Position numbers and translations under genes: made by a program
The notes under the pieces: model-generated
What the model was told of the DNA's origin: nothing
The model's input: only the letters and a program-made list of their open reading frames with translations
Database searches by the model: none
Shown here: in pieces, positions 46,981-55,368 of the stretch
Layout of the letters: each line of letters starts with the position of its first letter
Numbering within the stretch: the first letter of the stretch is position 1
Origin: Bacteroidia bacterium
GTDB lineage: Bacteria; Bacteroidota; Bacteroidia; Flavobacteriales; Flavobacteriaceae
Assembly (NCBI GenBank): GCA_030431695.1
Contig: JAUIIU010000001.1
Location: forward strand, 1-64,000
Direction: 5' to 3'
Length of the DNA: 64,000 bases

Positions 46981-47471
46981 TAGTCGAATATTAAGTTATG
47001 CTTTGATTTTAGTGTGTCGATCTCCACTGAATACACCGAGATCACTTCATTGATCTCGTTGATATCGTGCAGCAGCTTCCGCAGTGGTGTGGAGTTGGAG
47101 TCTGAGCTAATCTTCAACAGGTAGTCCACCTTCTTCAATTCAGGGATCAGGTGTTCCGTGATGATCGCTTCGGAATCATCCGAACCGAACAATCCCCCGC
47201 TGGCGACAGTCCTCGCTGCCACAGTCCTGAATTTATTGGCCAGCAGATCATAGGTGACATACTCCTGTTCATCTTCAAACTCGAACCACGGAAAGGAGAT
47301 CTCGAGTCCGTGTTTCGAAAAATCCAGGTCGGTCCTCCTCCTGTGGAGTTTCAACCCGAGGTTCCGATTGAGAAGATAGGCCATTTTATAGGCATCCGAA
47401 CTGCAATGAATGGCAAGCAGGGAAAAATCCTCCCTGAAATCATCTTCCAAGATCAATTTATAATTGGCCAT
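46980..47471 (-). CDS. IPExxxVDY family protein
   Basis: The 163-residue protein contains IPELKKVDY at about residues 109-117, the motif that names this Bacteroidota-specific family. It has no signal peptide or membrane segment. The family is typically found beside pyk, rnc, fabF and acpP, as here, but has no assigned function. Its stop overlaps the pyk start by one base, so it is probably the upstream partner in one transcript. Confidence 0.92.
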   Translation of the reverse strand: MANYKLILEDDFREDFSLLAIHCSSDAYKMAYLLNRNLGLKLHRRRTDLDFSKHGLEISFPWFEFEDEQEYVTYDLLANKFRTVAARTVASGGLFGSDDSEAIITEHLIPELKKVDYLLKISSDSNSTPLRKLLHDINEINEVISVYSVEIDTLKSKHNLIFD

Positions 47472-47586
47472 TTCACAATATCTAGCATAAAAATAGACAT
47501 TGTTTTGGGTTCCCGGTGTTAGGTAAGCCTTAAATTTATGTATTTGACAGCCGAAATCGTTTGCGAGGCGGAGAATCGGGAAACGG

Positions 47587-48330
47587 TTATTGAGGATTTC
47601 GTTCGATCTCGGTCTGAAGCTTGTAGAATGCCCGTTTTGCAGCTCTTTCCTCGGCCTTTTTCTTCGAAGTGGCCCGAGCTTTGGCCACGGTATTCTCCTC
47701 GAGTTGCAGCTTTACAGCAAAGTGTTTAAGTTCATCCGCGCCCGTATCATCGTAGACGACGAATTTGAATGGTTTCTTGTTCTTTTGGCACCATTCAATA
47801 AAAAGACTTTTGTAACTGATTATCTTTCCTTCTAACCGTTCGATATCCACATAGGGCTTGATCACCCTGCGGTGAATGAACTTCTCGCAGTAGCTATAGC
47901 CCCTGTCCAGGTAGATTGCTCCAACCAAAGCTTCAAAGACGTTCCCGTGGATATTCCCCCCGAATTGATCTATAGGTATGGACGTTTTCAGTAGATTGAT
48001 CAGGTTGAGGTCGCGTCCCAGTTCGTTCAGGTGTTCGCGGCTCACTACCTTCGAACGCATTTTTGTGAGATAGCCTTCGTCACCACTTGGTACTTCCATA
48101 AAAAGATGTGAAGCGATAACGGCTCCCAGCATTGCATCCCCGAGAAATTCGAGTCGTTCGTAATTCTGCCGCTGGCCGTCACTATTCGTTTCGTTCATCG
48201 AGCGATGAGTAAAGGCCTCTTCGTAAATGCTGATGTCCCTGGGTTTGAAACCAAGAATCTTTTTTATGGTCACAAAAAAATCCCCGTCCCTTTCGGTACG
48301 AGGATTAAATATGTCTTTTATTGATGCCAT
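47587..48330 (-). CDS. rnc: Ribonuclease III
   Basis: The 247-residue protein has the RNase III signature ERLEFLGDA at 58-66, a second acidic cluster in GNVFEALVGAIYLD, and a C-terminal double-stranded RNA-binding domain (about 170-240) ending with KKKAEERAAKRA. It cleaves structured RNA, including rRNA precursors. It follows fabF by nine bases in the acpP-fabF-rnc order common to many bacteria. Confidence 0.96.
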   Translation of the reverse strand: MASIKDIFNPRTERDGDFFVTIKKILGFKPRDISIYEEAFTHRSMNETNSDGQRQNYERLEFLGDAMLGAVIASHLFMEVPSGDEGYLTKMRSKVVSREHLNELGRDLNLINLLKTSIPIDQFGGNIHGNVFEALVGAIYLDRGYSYCEKFIHRRVIKPYVDIERLEGKIISYKSLFIEWCQKNKKPFKFVVYDDTGADELKHFAVKLQLEENTVAKARATSKKKAEERAAKRAFYKLQTEIERNPQ

Positions 48331-48339
48331 TTACATGCG

Positions 48340-49593
48340 TTAGTCTTCTAATTTCCTAAATAGAACACAGGCATTATGGCCTCCAAACCCAAAGGTATTA
48401 CTCATTGCCACATTCACTTCGCGTTTCTGGGCCTTGTTCAGGGTCAGATTGAGTGAAGGATCGATCTCTTCATCCACTGTAGTATGATTTATCGTTGGCG
48501 GGATCGTTGAATTCTCGATCGCAAGTATGGATGCGATGGCCTCAATGGCCCCTGCAGCACCTAAAAGGTGACCCGTCATTGACTTGGTGGAATTGATATT
48601 GATCTGCTGCGAATGATCACCGAACACTTTTGAAATAGCTTTTAGTTCGGCTACGTCACCAAGAGGTGTCGCCGTACCATGGGTATTGATATGTTCCACC
48701 TCATCGGGGTTCATTCCCGCATCGCGAAGGCAATTCAGCATAACACGCTCCACTCCTATACCGTCCGGGTGCGGGGCAGTCATGTGATACGCATCGCTGG
48801 ACATTCCGCCACCTACAACTTCGGCGTAGATCTTGGCTCCTCTTTTCTTAGCGTGCTCGTACTCTTCGAGTATAAGTGCTCCCGCGCCTTCTCCAAGTAC
48901 AAAACCGTCCCGGGTTGCGTCGAATGGGCGGGAAGCTGTTTCAGGGCTGTCATTTCTTGTAGACAGGGCGTGCATGGCATTAAATCCACCCATACCTGCC
49001 TGGGTAACAGCCGCTTCGCTTCCTCCGGTAACAATAATATCACAATGTCCTAAACGAATATAGTTAAGGGCATCGATCAAGGCATTGGCGGAAGAAGCAC
49101 AGGCAGAGACCGTAGTGTAGTTCGGTCCCATGAAACCGTGTTTGATCGAGATATTACCAGGGGCAATATCCGCGATCATCTTAGGTATAAAGAAGGGGTT
49201 GAAACGCGGAGTTCCATCCCCTTCGGCAAAATTTATGACTTCATTCTGAAAGGTCTCCAAGCCACCAATACCTGCACCCCAGATAACTCCTACTCGGAAC
49301 TTATCCACCTCATCGAGGTTGATGCCGGCATCTTCTATGGCTTCATCTGAAGAAACAAGCGCATATTGGGCAAACCGGTCGAGTTTGCGCGCTTCTTTTC
49401 TGTCAAAATGGTCTTGAGGATCGTAATTTTTAATTTCACAAGCGAATTTTGTTTTGAACTTTTCAGTATCAAAATAGGTAATAGGTGCGCATCCGCTTTT
49501 TCCATTTTTCAGACCGTCCCAATATTCTGAAACGGTGTTACCAATGGGAGTAAGGGCACCAAGACCAGTAACAACAACTCGCTTTAATTCCAT
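48340..49593 (-). CDS. fabF: Beta-ketoacyl-ACP synthase II
   Basis: The 417-residue protein has the complete Cys-His-His triad: Cys165 in VSACASSAN, His305 in NTHGTATPLGD and His342 in MTGHLLGAAGA. Length and motif order are those of FabF. It condenses malonyl-ACP with acyl-ACP in fatty acid elongation. It lies 12 bases after acpP and before rnc. Confidence 0.97.
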   Translation of the reverse strand: MELKRVVVTGLGALTPIGNTVSEYWDGLKNGKSGCAPITYFDTEKFKTKFACEIKNYDPQDHFDRKEARKLDRFAQYALVSSDEAIEDAGINLDEVDKFRVGVIWGAGIGGLETFQNEVINFAEGDGTPRFNPFFIPKMIADIAPGNISIKHGFMGPNYTTVSACASSANALIDALNYIRLGHCDIIVTGGSEAAVTQAGMGGFNAMHALSTRNDSPETASRPFDATRDGFVLGEGAGALILEEYEHAKKRGAKIYAEVVGGGMSSDAYHMTAPHPDGIGVERVMLNCLRDAGMNPDEVEHINTHGTATPLGDVAELKAISKVFGDHSQQININSTKSMTGHLLGAAGAIEAIASILAIENSTIPPTINHTTVDEEIDPSLNLTLNKAQKREVNVAMSNTFGFGGHNACVLFRKLED

Positions 49594-49605
49594 ACGGAAG
49601 TATTT

Positions 49606-49839
49606 TTACTTGGCTTCCTCGATATAAGAGATAGCCTGACCCACAGTGGCAATATTTTCAGCCTGATCGTCCGGGATCTGAATGTCGAATTCTTTTTCAA
49701 ATTCCATGATAAGCTCAACAGTATCAAGGGAATCTGCCCCAAGGTCGTTGGTGAAGCTAGCTTCATTTACTACTTCATTTTCGTCAACGCCTAATTTGTC
49801 TACGATGATTGCTTTTACTCTTGATGCAATGTCTGACAT
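49606..49839 (-). CDS. acpP: Acyl carrier protein
   Basis: The 77-residue acidic protein has Ser37 in [10 protein letters not shown], the site of 4'-phosphopantetheine attachment. It carries acyl chains for fatty acid synthesis. TATTTTTG at 49877-49870 on the minus strand is a likely -7 box about 30 bases before the start, heading the acpP-fabF-rnc transcript. Confidence 0.97.
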   Translation of the reverse strand: MSDIASRVKAIIVDKLGVDENEVVNEASFTNDLGADSLDTVELIMEFEKEFDIQIPDDQAENIATVGQAISYIEEAK

Positions 49840-49936
49840 AATGTTTGAATTTTAAATTTAATTAAGTGGCAAAAATAAAATATTTTAAATTAATACCCCA
49901 CTTTGTCACAGAAATGTGATAAGCAATTTAACAAAT

Positions 49937-49971
49937 TTTGAGCGAAGTAAAACTCCTTTGCCGTACTTTTG
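49937..49971 (+). promoter_or_regulatory. Probable promoter of purN
   Basis: TTTG (49937-49940), a 23-base spacer and TACTTTTG (49964-49971) fit the Bacteroidota pattern. The -7 box is 40 bases before the purN start. Confidence 0.5.
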
Positions 49972-50011
49972 TGATTTATACTGTACTTCTGCAAACTTCT
50001 ACCCCTGAATA

Positions 50012-50584
50012 ATGAAGAAACGCATCGCGATTTTTGCCTCGGGCACGGGTACCAATGCCCTCAATATCATTCGATACTTCAAGACCTCATCGACTGGGGA
50101 GGTTGTCCTTGTGCTCTCTAACAAGAGGCATGCCAAGGTGCTGGAAAAGGCTGAATGTGAAGATATTAAATCCTTATACTTTGATAAGGCCAGCCTATAC
50201 GAATCAGGAAAAGTGCTGGATCTGCTGGAAAATTATGAGATCGACCTGATCGTACTGGCAGGTTTTCTTCTGAAATTCCCCGATCACATTATTAAGGAAT
50301 TCCCCCGCAAGGTGATCAATATCCACCCTGCCCTCCTGCCCAAATACGGAGGAAAGGGTATGTATGGCAGGTATGTCCATGAAGCTGTTATCGCAAATGG
50401 AGAAGAAGAAAGCGGTATTACAATCCACTTTGTGAATTCCGAATACGACGAAGGCACCATAATCTTCCAGGCAAGTATTCCGGTTTTACCGCAAGACAGC
50501 CCCGAATCCCTAGCGTCCAGGATACACAAACTTGAGTACAAGCACTTTCCAAAGGTGATTGAAAATCTCCTGACCTCCGATTAA
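50012..50584 (+). CDS. purN: Phosphoribosylglycinamide formyltransferase
   Basis: The 190-residue protein begins RIAIFASGTGTNALNI. It has VLAGFLLKFP and the catalytic block INIHPALLPKYGG, with Asn and His, followed by HFVNSEYDEGTII with the catalytic Asp. It transfers a formyl group from 10-formyl-THF to GAR in purine synthesis. The RNase H gene follows one base after the stop. Confidence 0.96.
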   Translation: MKKRIAIFASGTGTNALNIIRYFKTSSTGEVVLVLSNKRHAKVLEKAECEDIKSLYFDKASLYESGKVLDLLENYEIDLIVLAGFLLKFPDHIIKEFPRKVINIHPALLPKYGGKGMYGRYVHEAVIANGEEESGITIHFVNSEYDEGTIIFQASIPVLPQDSPESLASRIHKLEYKHFPKVIENLLTSD

Positions 50585-50585
50585 A

Positions 50586-51224
50586 ATGGCAAAAAAGGAA
50601 AAATTCTATGTGGTTTGGTTCGGAAATCCCACCGGGATCTTTGGTAGCTGGGAAGAATGCCTGCTGTCGATCAAAGGAGTAAAGGGTGCGAAATACAAAT
50701 CGTTCGACACCTTCGCGGAAGCCAAAGTTGCCTATAATAAGGAATACGAGGATTATATAGGAAAGGGTAAAAAGAAGAAGAGCAGCCTGACGCCTGAAGA
50801 GCTGAAGAAGATCGGGGAGCCCAACCTTTATTCTATTTCTGTGGATGCAGCATCCAGTGGCAATCCCGGGAAAATGGAATACCGGGGAGTAGATACACAA
50901 ACACACGAAGAATTGTTTCGGCAGGGGCCCTTTCAGCAGGGAACAAACAACGTGGGTGAATTCCTGGCACTGGTTCATGGTTTGGCATACCTGAAACAGA
51001 TCAAGAGCGACCGTATGATCTACAGCGACAGTCGAATCGCGATGGGTTGGGTAAAGCGAAAGAAATGCAATACTAAATTAAAAGCCACTTCAAAAAACAA
51101 AAAACTCTTCGAACTGATCTCCAGGGCCGAAAAGTGGCTTCGCGAGAACAACTATAGTACTGTGATAATGAAATGGGAAACCAAAGCCTGGGGTGAGATC
51201 CCTGCAGATTTCGGCAGGAAATAA
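50586..51224 (+). CDS. Viroplasmin-domain ribonuclease H
   Basis: The 212-residue protein has an N-terminal viroplasmin/hybrid-binding domain (about 5-52, FYVVWFGNPTGIFGSWEEC). A basic linker and an RNase H domain follow, with Asp87 in SVDAASSGNPG, Glu125 in NNVGEFLAL and Asp148 in YSDSR. The Cys/Trp-containing viroplasmin domain helps bind RNA-DNA hybrids. It removes RNA from hybrids in the cytosol. It follows purN directly and is followed by a hairpin. Confidence 0.94.
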   Translation: MAKKEKFYVVWFGNPTGIFGSWEECLLSIKGVKGAKYKSFDTFAEAKVAYNKEYEDYIGKGKKKKSSLTPEELKKIGEPNLYSISVDAASSGNPGKMEYRGVDTQTHEELFRQGPFQQGTNNVGEFLALVHGLAYLKQIKSDRMIYSDSRIAMGWVKRKKCNTKLKATSKNKKLFELISRAEKWLRENNYSTVIMKWETKAWGEIPADFGRK

Positions 51225-51226
51225 AA

Positions 51227-51254
51227 AAACCTCCCGCTCGAAATCAGGAGGTTT
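51227..51254. terminator. Hairpin terminator after the RNase H gene
   Basis: AAACCTCC pairs with GGAGGTTT. The T run is strong on the minus strand and only three T on the plus strand. It nevertheless lies two bases after the RNase H stop, so it probably ends the purN-RNase H transcript. Confidence 0.5.
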
Positions 51255-51256
51255 GA

Positions 51257-51565
51257 ATATACTTTAAAACTGTCTTGAATATGGTCCCAATCTATGAAGT
51301 ATGATGTAGTTCTAAAGTACGCTTTTAATGATTTAATTTGGTTAATACTGTGTTACACACTATCGTATAACATTCGAAATGTAGGAATTTTCTTTCAGTA
51401 TTATTGTTGGATCACGAACAATTCGTTCAGTTGCTTATTTATTCGATGTATGACACTTTCGGTAGTTGAAAATCGTTCTTCGAGCTCCGGATATTATAAT
51501 AATTCTGACCTTGCAACCAGGTTTTAACCTGGATTTCAGGATGTGAATTTTTCAATTAAAATGCC
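51257..51565. other. Gene-free A+T-rich stretch with a 16-bp palindrome
   Basis: No credible coding sequence is seen; a 77-codon frame here has no start context or family character. The only clear structure is the perfect palindrome CCAGGTTTTAACCTGG at 51517-51532, about 34 bases before the -7 box of the PfkB-kinase gene. It could be an operator or a short hairpin. Confidence 0.4.
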
Positions 51566-51573
51566 TAAATTTG
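51566..51573 (+). promoter_or_regulatory. Probable -7 element of the PfkB-kinase gene
   Basis: TAAATTTG matches TAnnTTTG and lies 21 bases before the ATG at 51595. A clear -33 TTG was not found. Confidence 0.45.
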
Positions 51574-51594
51574 CATCTTTCAAAAGAAGCCTTC

Positions 51595-52518
51595 ATGAGC
51601 AAGCTGGTTATCGTTGGAACAGTAGCTTTCGACGCCATTGAAACTCCATTCGGAAAGACGGATAAGATCCTCGGTGGCGCTGCTACGTTCATCGGCCTGG
51701 CCGCTTCCCAGTTCGATACCGATGGGGCTATCGTTTCGGTTGTCGGAGGCGATTTTCCACAGGAATACCTCGACTTGTTTACCTCAAGGGAACTGGACAT
51801 TTCCGGCCTGGAGGTGGTAAGTGATGGCAAAACCTTTTTCTGGAGCGGACGCTACCACAACGATATGAATTCGCGCGATACGCTCGTTACCGAATTAAAT
51901 GTGCTGGAATCGTTTCAGCCGCATGTGCCCGATCATTACCGGGATGCCGAGGTTGTAATGCTGGGAAATCTTCATCCGATGGTTCAGATGAGCGTGATCG
52001 ATCAAATGACCGAGCCCAAACTCATCGTTCTGGACACCATGAATTTCTGGATGGACCATACCCTGGAAGAATTGAAACAGGTTATCTCCAAGGTTAACGT
52101 GATCACGATAAATGACGAAGAAGCCAGGCAGCTGTCCCATGAGTATTCCCTGGTGGTAGCTGCACGGAAGATCATGGAAATGGGGCCTGAATACGTTGTT
52201 ATCAAAAAAGGAGAGCACGGTGCGCTTTTATTTCACGAAAAGGATATTTTCTTTGCACCCGCACTGCCTTTGGAAGAAGTTTTCGACCCAACCGGGGCCG
52301 GCGACACCTTTGCAGGAGGATTTTCGGGTTACCTTGCGAAAACAGGGGATTACAGCTTTGAAAATATGAAGAATGCCATCGTTTACGGGGCTACACTGGC
52401 CTCATTTTGTGTAGAGAAATTCGGCACGGAACGATTACTGAGTTTGACACCTAAAGAAGTACATCAGCGCCTGAAGCAATTTCAGAACCTGACTCAATTT
52501 GATATAGAATTAACTTAA
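51595..52518 (+). CDS. PfkB family carbohydrate/nucleoside kinase
   Basis: The start at 51595 (MSKLVIVGTVAFD) is chosen because the upstream frame extension runs into the -7 promoter element. The 307-residue protein has the PfkB fold, with GGAATFIGLAASQF near the N terminus and the catalytic anion-hole motif DPTGAGDTFAGGF near residue 250. The family phosphorylates sugars or nucleosides; the substrate is not clear from sequence. A terminator follows, and the next gene encodes a PurF-type enzyme. Confidence 0.93.
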   Translation: MSKLVIVGTVAFDAIETPFGKTDKILGGAATFIGLAASQFDTDGAIVSVVGGDFPQEYLDLFTSRELDISGLEVVSDGKTFFWSGRYHNDMNSRDTLVTELNVLESFQPHVPDHYRDAEVVMLGNLHPMVQMSVIDQMTEPKLIVLDTMNFWMDHTLEELKQVISKVNVITINDEEARQLSHEYSLVVAARKIMEMGPEYVVIKKGEHGALLFHEKDIFFAPALPLEEVFDPTGAGDTFAGGFSGYLAKTGDYSFENMKNAIVYGATLASFCVEKFGTERLLSLTPKEVHQRLKQFQNLTQFDIELT

Positions 52519-52523
52519 CCATG

Positions 52524-52547
52524 CGCCCTGAAGTTCGGGGCGTTTTT
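52524..52547 (+). terminator. Terminator of the PfkB-kinase gene
   Basis: GCCCTGAA pairs with TTCGGGGC (one G-T pair) and is followed by five T, six bases after the stop codon. Confidence 0.75.
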
Positions 52548-52566
52548 GGTTCACATTTCTGAAAGC

Positions 52567-54465
52567 ATGAGTGACGCTTTAAAACATGAATGCGGAATTG
52601 CGTTGATCCGCCTGCTGAAACCACTGGAATACTATCGTGAAAAATACGGCACAGCGTTCTATGGAGTGAACAAAATGTACCTGATGATGGAGAAGCAGCA
52701 CAATCGCGGTCAGGATGGCGCCGGTTTTGCCAGTATTAAACTTGATGTTTCCCCGGGTGAACGTTATATAAGTAGAATTCGTAGTAATGCGGCTCAGCCT
52801 ATTCAGGATATTTTCTCCCAGATCAACTCCCGAATCAATGCCCAGTTCGAGGCCAACCCGGAATACTCGGGCGACGTTGCTGCTCAGAAAAAGAATATCC
52901 CTTATTTAGGAGAGGTATTGCTCGGACATGTGCGTTATGGTACCTTCGGGATCAACAGTGTCGAGAATGTACATCCCTTCCTTCGACAAAATAACTGGAT
53001 GCACAGGAACCTTATAATTGCCGGGAATTTCAACATGACCAACACTACGGAATTGTTCGAAAACCTGATCCACTTAGGGATGCATCCTAAAGAAAAAGCC
53101 GACACCATTACGGTAATGGAGAAGATCGGACATTTCCTTGACGATGCAGTTCGCAAACTATACAAGCACGCGAAGCGCAACGGAATGAATAAAATGGAAG
53201 CCTCTCCTTTTATTGTGGACAACATTAGTGTGGCAAAGATCCTGAGAAAGTCGTCCAAGAACTGGGATGGAGGATATGCAATGGCCGGTATGCTTGGACA
53301 TGGAGATTCCTTTGTTCTTCGTGACCCAGCGGGTATTCGGCCGGCATATTTTTACCACGATGACGAGGTAGCTGTGGTTGCTTCGGAACGACCTGCAATT
53401 CAAACCGTCTTTGATGTTCCTTTCGAAGATATTAAGGAAGTTGAACCGGGCCATGCCGTAATCATTCGAAAGAACGGGAATATTTCACAAGAAATGATCC
53501 TCGAACCACTGGAACGCAAATCCTGTTCCTTTGAACGTATCTATTTTTCCCGCGGAAGTGATGCAGAGATCTACGAGGAGCGAAAGAATTTGGGCCGACT
53601 TGTTATGCCGAAAGTATTGGACGCGATAGACAGGGATACTGAGAATACCGTATTTTCCTTTATCCCCAATACAGCCGAAACATCGTTCTACGGTATGCTG
53701 GATGCCGCGCAGAACGAGTTGAACAAGCAGAAGAACGAAGCTATCCTGAAAGAAGGATCGGCGCTTACAACTGAACGCCTGGAGGAGATCCAGGCACATA
53801 AGATCCGCACCGAGAAGATCGCGATCAAAGATGTGAAACTGCGAACCTTCATCACTGAAGACAGTAGTAGAGACGACCTTGTAGCCCACGTTTATGATGT
53901 AACCTACGGTGTGGTGCGCCCAGATGATAACCTTGTTATCATTGACGACAGTATCGTTAGGGGAACCACCCTGAAGAAAAGTATCCTTAAGATGTTGGAC
54001 AGGTTACATCCGAAACAGATCGTTGTTGTCTCATCTGCACCTCAAATTCGTTACCCCGATTGCTACGGGATCGATATGGCCAGGCTCGAGGATCTCGTTG
54101 CTTTCCAGGCTGCACTTCAGCTTCATGAGGAAAGAGGCACCTCCGGAATTGTTGATGAGATCTATCACAAAGCCAAGGCGGTTCTGGAAAATGAAGATGT
54201 GCCAGTAGTGAACCACGTAAAAGAATTGTACGACCCATTTACCGACGAGGAGCTCTCCGACAAAATTGCGGAGATCGTAAGTGATGGAACGATCAACGCC
54301 GAGGTGAAAATGATCTTCCAGTCTGTGGACGATCTCCACATTGCCTGCCCGAAGAATTTGGGCGACTGGTACTTTACCGGCGATTATCCTACGGAAGGTG
54401 GGAAGAAAGTTGTGAATCGCGCCTACGTTCATTTCTATGAAGGCAACCCGGAAAGGGCGTACTAG
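52567..54465 (+). CDS. Amidophosphoribosyltransferase-type class II glutamine amidotransferase
   Basis: The start at 52567 (MSDALKHECGIALIRLL) avoids a TTG start inside the preceding terminator. The 632-residue protein has an N-terminal class II glutaminase domain whose nucleophile is the Cys of HECGIA, probably exposed after propeptide removal. RYGTFG and a C-terminal phosphoribosyltransferase domain with VIIDDSIVRGTTLKK follow. This is the PurF layout, but it is much longer than typical PurF (about 470-500 residues), with insertions between the domains. It may be a second PurF-like enzyme; whether a standard purF exists elsewhere cannot be seen. Confidence 0.85.
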   Translation: MSDALKHECGIALIRLLKPLEYYREKYGTAFYGVNKMYLMMEKQHNRGQDGAGFASIKLDVSPGERYISRIRSNAAQPIQDIFSQINSRINAQFEANPEYSGDVAAQKKNIPYLGEVLLGHVRYGTFGINSVENVHPFLRQNNWMHRNLIIAGNFNMTNTTELFENLIHLGMHPKEKADTITVMEKIGHFLDDAVRKLYKHAKRNGMNKMEASPFIVDNISVAKILRKSSKNWDGGYAMAGMLGHGDSFVLRDPAGIRPAYFYHDDEVAVVASERPAIQTVFDVPFEDIKEVEPGHAVIIRKNGNISQEMILEPLERKSCSFERIYFSRGSDAEIYEERKNLGRLVMPKVLDAIDRDTENTVFSFIPNTAETSFYGMLDAAQNELNKQKNEAILKEGSALTTERLEEIQAHKIRTEKIAIKDVKLRTFITEDSSRDDLVAHVYDVTYGVVRPDDNLVIIDDSIVRGTTLKKSILKMLDRLHPKQIVVVSSAPQIRYPDCYGIDMARLEDLVAFQAALQLHEERGTSGIVDEIYHKAKAVLENEDVPVVNHVKELYDPFTDEELSDKIAEIVSDGTINAEVKMIFQSVDDLHIACPKNLGDWYFTGDYPTEGGKKVVNRAYVHFYEGNPERAY

Positions 54466-54572
54466 GGTGTTAATTTACCCTTGATAATTACACCAATCTT
54501 GCACTTTAACGATTTATTTGATTGATTCATCTAAAAGTAGGAAAACTCTTATTATCATTTGAAATTTTGCTC

Positions 54573-54580
54573 TATATTTG
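54573..54580 (+). promoter_or_regulatory. -7 element of small RNA copy 1
   Basis: TATATTTG matches the Bacteroidota -7 consensus. A TTTG lies 18 bases upstream. The same box at the same position precedes copy 2. Further upstream both copies share TTGCACTTTAACGA or a close form (54500-54512 and 55200-55212). Confidence 0.6.
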
Positions 54581-54586
54581 ACCCAT

Positions 54587-54660
54587 ACCATAGCATAAGT
54601 AGGTTAAGTTCATGGTAAGATTTGGGGCAAAAAAGGTGAGCTAACGCTCACCTTTTTTAT
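54587..54660 (+). ncRNA. Candidate small RNA, copy 1
   Basis: A consensus -7 box is followed by about 75 nucleotides ending in a perfect terminator: GGTGAGC-TAAC-GCTCACC and six T. The 5' part has TACCAT (54586-54591) able to pair with ATGGTA (54612-54617), enclosing an AGTAGGTTAAG loop. The terminator stem is extended by ATTTGGGGCAA pairing with TTGCTCCAAAT. No reading frame of note is inside and no gene follows. The nearly identical unit at 55277 supports a real, duplicated RNA gene. I cannot say whether it belongs to a known Flavobacteria family such as 6S-Flavo or Flavo-1. Confidence 0.65.
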
Positions 54661-54674
54661 TGCTCCAAATTCTA

Positions 54675-54729
54675 GGGGTGGCGACGTAATTCTTTTTTGT
54701 AAAATGACAACACAAAAAAGAATGAGGAG
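54675..54729. repeat. Repeat family A, copy 1 (55 bp)
   Basis: GGGGTGGCGACG is followed by an inverted repeat, ATTCTTTTTTGT with ACAAAAAAGAAT, and then GAGGAG. It is identical over 55 bases to 55520-55574, and a diverged copy lies at 54895-54947. Confidence 0.75.
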
Positions 54730-54803
54730 CCGTCTTACAACACTTCAGCTATGCTCGCCTTTCTCGTCGTACTCAACTTTATAAAACTTCTGGCTGCTGC
54801 TAG

Positions 54804-54892
54804 CGCGGGTATCTCCACCAAATGTCCACACTTCGACAAGCTCAGTGACCTCAGGACATTCGGTTTTGTTTCACAAAACTTCGTTGCGATAA
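54804..54892. repeat. Repeat family B, copy 1 (89 bp)
   Basis: It begins CGCGGGTATCTCCAC and contains CTTCGACAAGCTCAGTGACC and GGTTTTGTTTCACAAAAC. It is identical to 55652-55740 except for about one base. A strongly diverged copy is at 55024-55073 (GGGTGTCTCCACTAAAT, then GGTTGACCTTAG). Confidence 0.75.
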
Positions 54893-54894
54893 AG

Positions 54895-54947
54895 GTGGTG
54901 ACGAAATACTTTTTGTAATTTTTTAAGTACAAAAAAGAATGAGGAGC
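54895..54947. repeat. Repeat family A, diverged copy 2
   Basis: GGTGGTGACGAAATACTTTT is followed by a linker and ACAAAAAAGAATGAGGAG. The right arm is exact and the left arm has drifted, so the internal inverted repeat is shorter. Confidence 0.6.
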
Positions 54948-55023
54948 CATATCACATCACATTTTGATAAGCTCACCTATTTTATAATACCCAGATCAAT
55001 ACTCCTTCAAGCAAGACGCTGCC

Positions 55024-55073
55024 ATGGGTGTCTCCACTAAATATCCTCACTTGAACTGGATCGGTTGACCTTA
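55024..55073. repeat. Repeat family B, diverged copy 2
   Basis: ATGGGTGTCTCCACTAAATA and the following CACTTGAACTGGATCGGTTG line up with the beginning of family B but with many substitutions. Confidence 0.45.
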
Positions 55074-55262
55074 GTATAGGTCTTTAAAAAGTTTGCTGTA
55101 AGTTCCGAACCTATACCGAATTCTCTTAAAATTATCTTATCTTTTGAGGGAGTATTCATTGCAAAACGGCCACTGTGAAAGAGATTTCTTATCAAAATTT
55201 GCACTTTAACGAAAAAAGAGGTTTTTGGTCTAAAAATTTGGATTTTGAAAAATATAAACCTA

Positions 55263-55270
55263 TATATTTG
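55263..55270 (+). promoter_or_regulatory. -7 element of small RNA copy 2
   Basis: TATATTTG occurs at the same distance from the conserved RNA start as in copy 1, although the spacer and flanking upstream bases differ. Confidence 0.6.
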
Positions 55271-55276
55271 AAACAT

Positions 55277-55350
55277 ACCATAGCATAAGTAGGTTAAGTT
55301 CATGGTAGATTTGGGGCAAAAAAAGGTGAATTCTCATTCACCTTTTTTTA
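55277..55350 (+). ncRNA. Candidate small RNA, copy 2
   Basis: The 5' part from CATACCATAG to ATGGTA is identical to copy 1. The terminator stem is GGTGAAT-TCTC-ATTCACC instead of GGTGAGC-TAAC-GCTCACC. Both bases of two pairs changed together, keeping the stem, which is direct evidence for selection on structure. The outer extension (ATTTGGGGC with GGCCCAAAT) is also kept with a shift. Confidence 0.65.
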
Positions 55351-55368
55351 TTGGCCCAAATTGAAGGG

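Noticed and set aside
51294-51527. 77-codon plus-strand open frame upstream of the PfkB-kinase gene
   Set aside because: No recognisable family, poor codon bias, and it lies in A+T-rich intergenic DNA.
54587-54660. Possible tRNA or tmRNA-like gene
   Set aside because: No acceptor stem, anticodon arm, T-loop GTTC or CCA end could be drawn; the unit is a short stem plus terminator.
55037-55303. 88-codon minus-strand open frame
   Set aside because: It runs antisense through the promoter and 5' end of the second small RNA unit; the conserved promoter and terminator structure is a better explanation.
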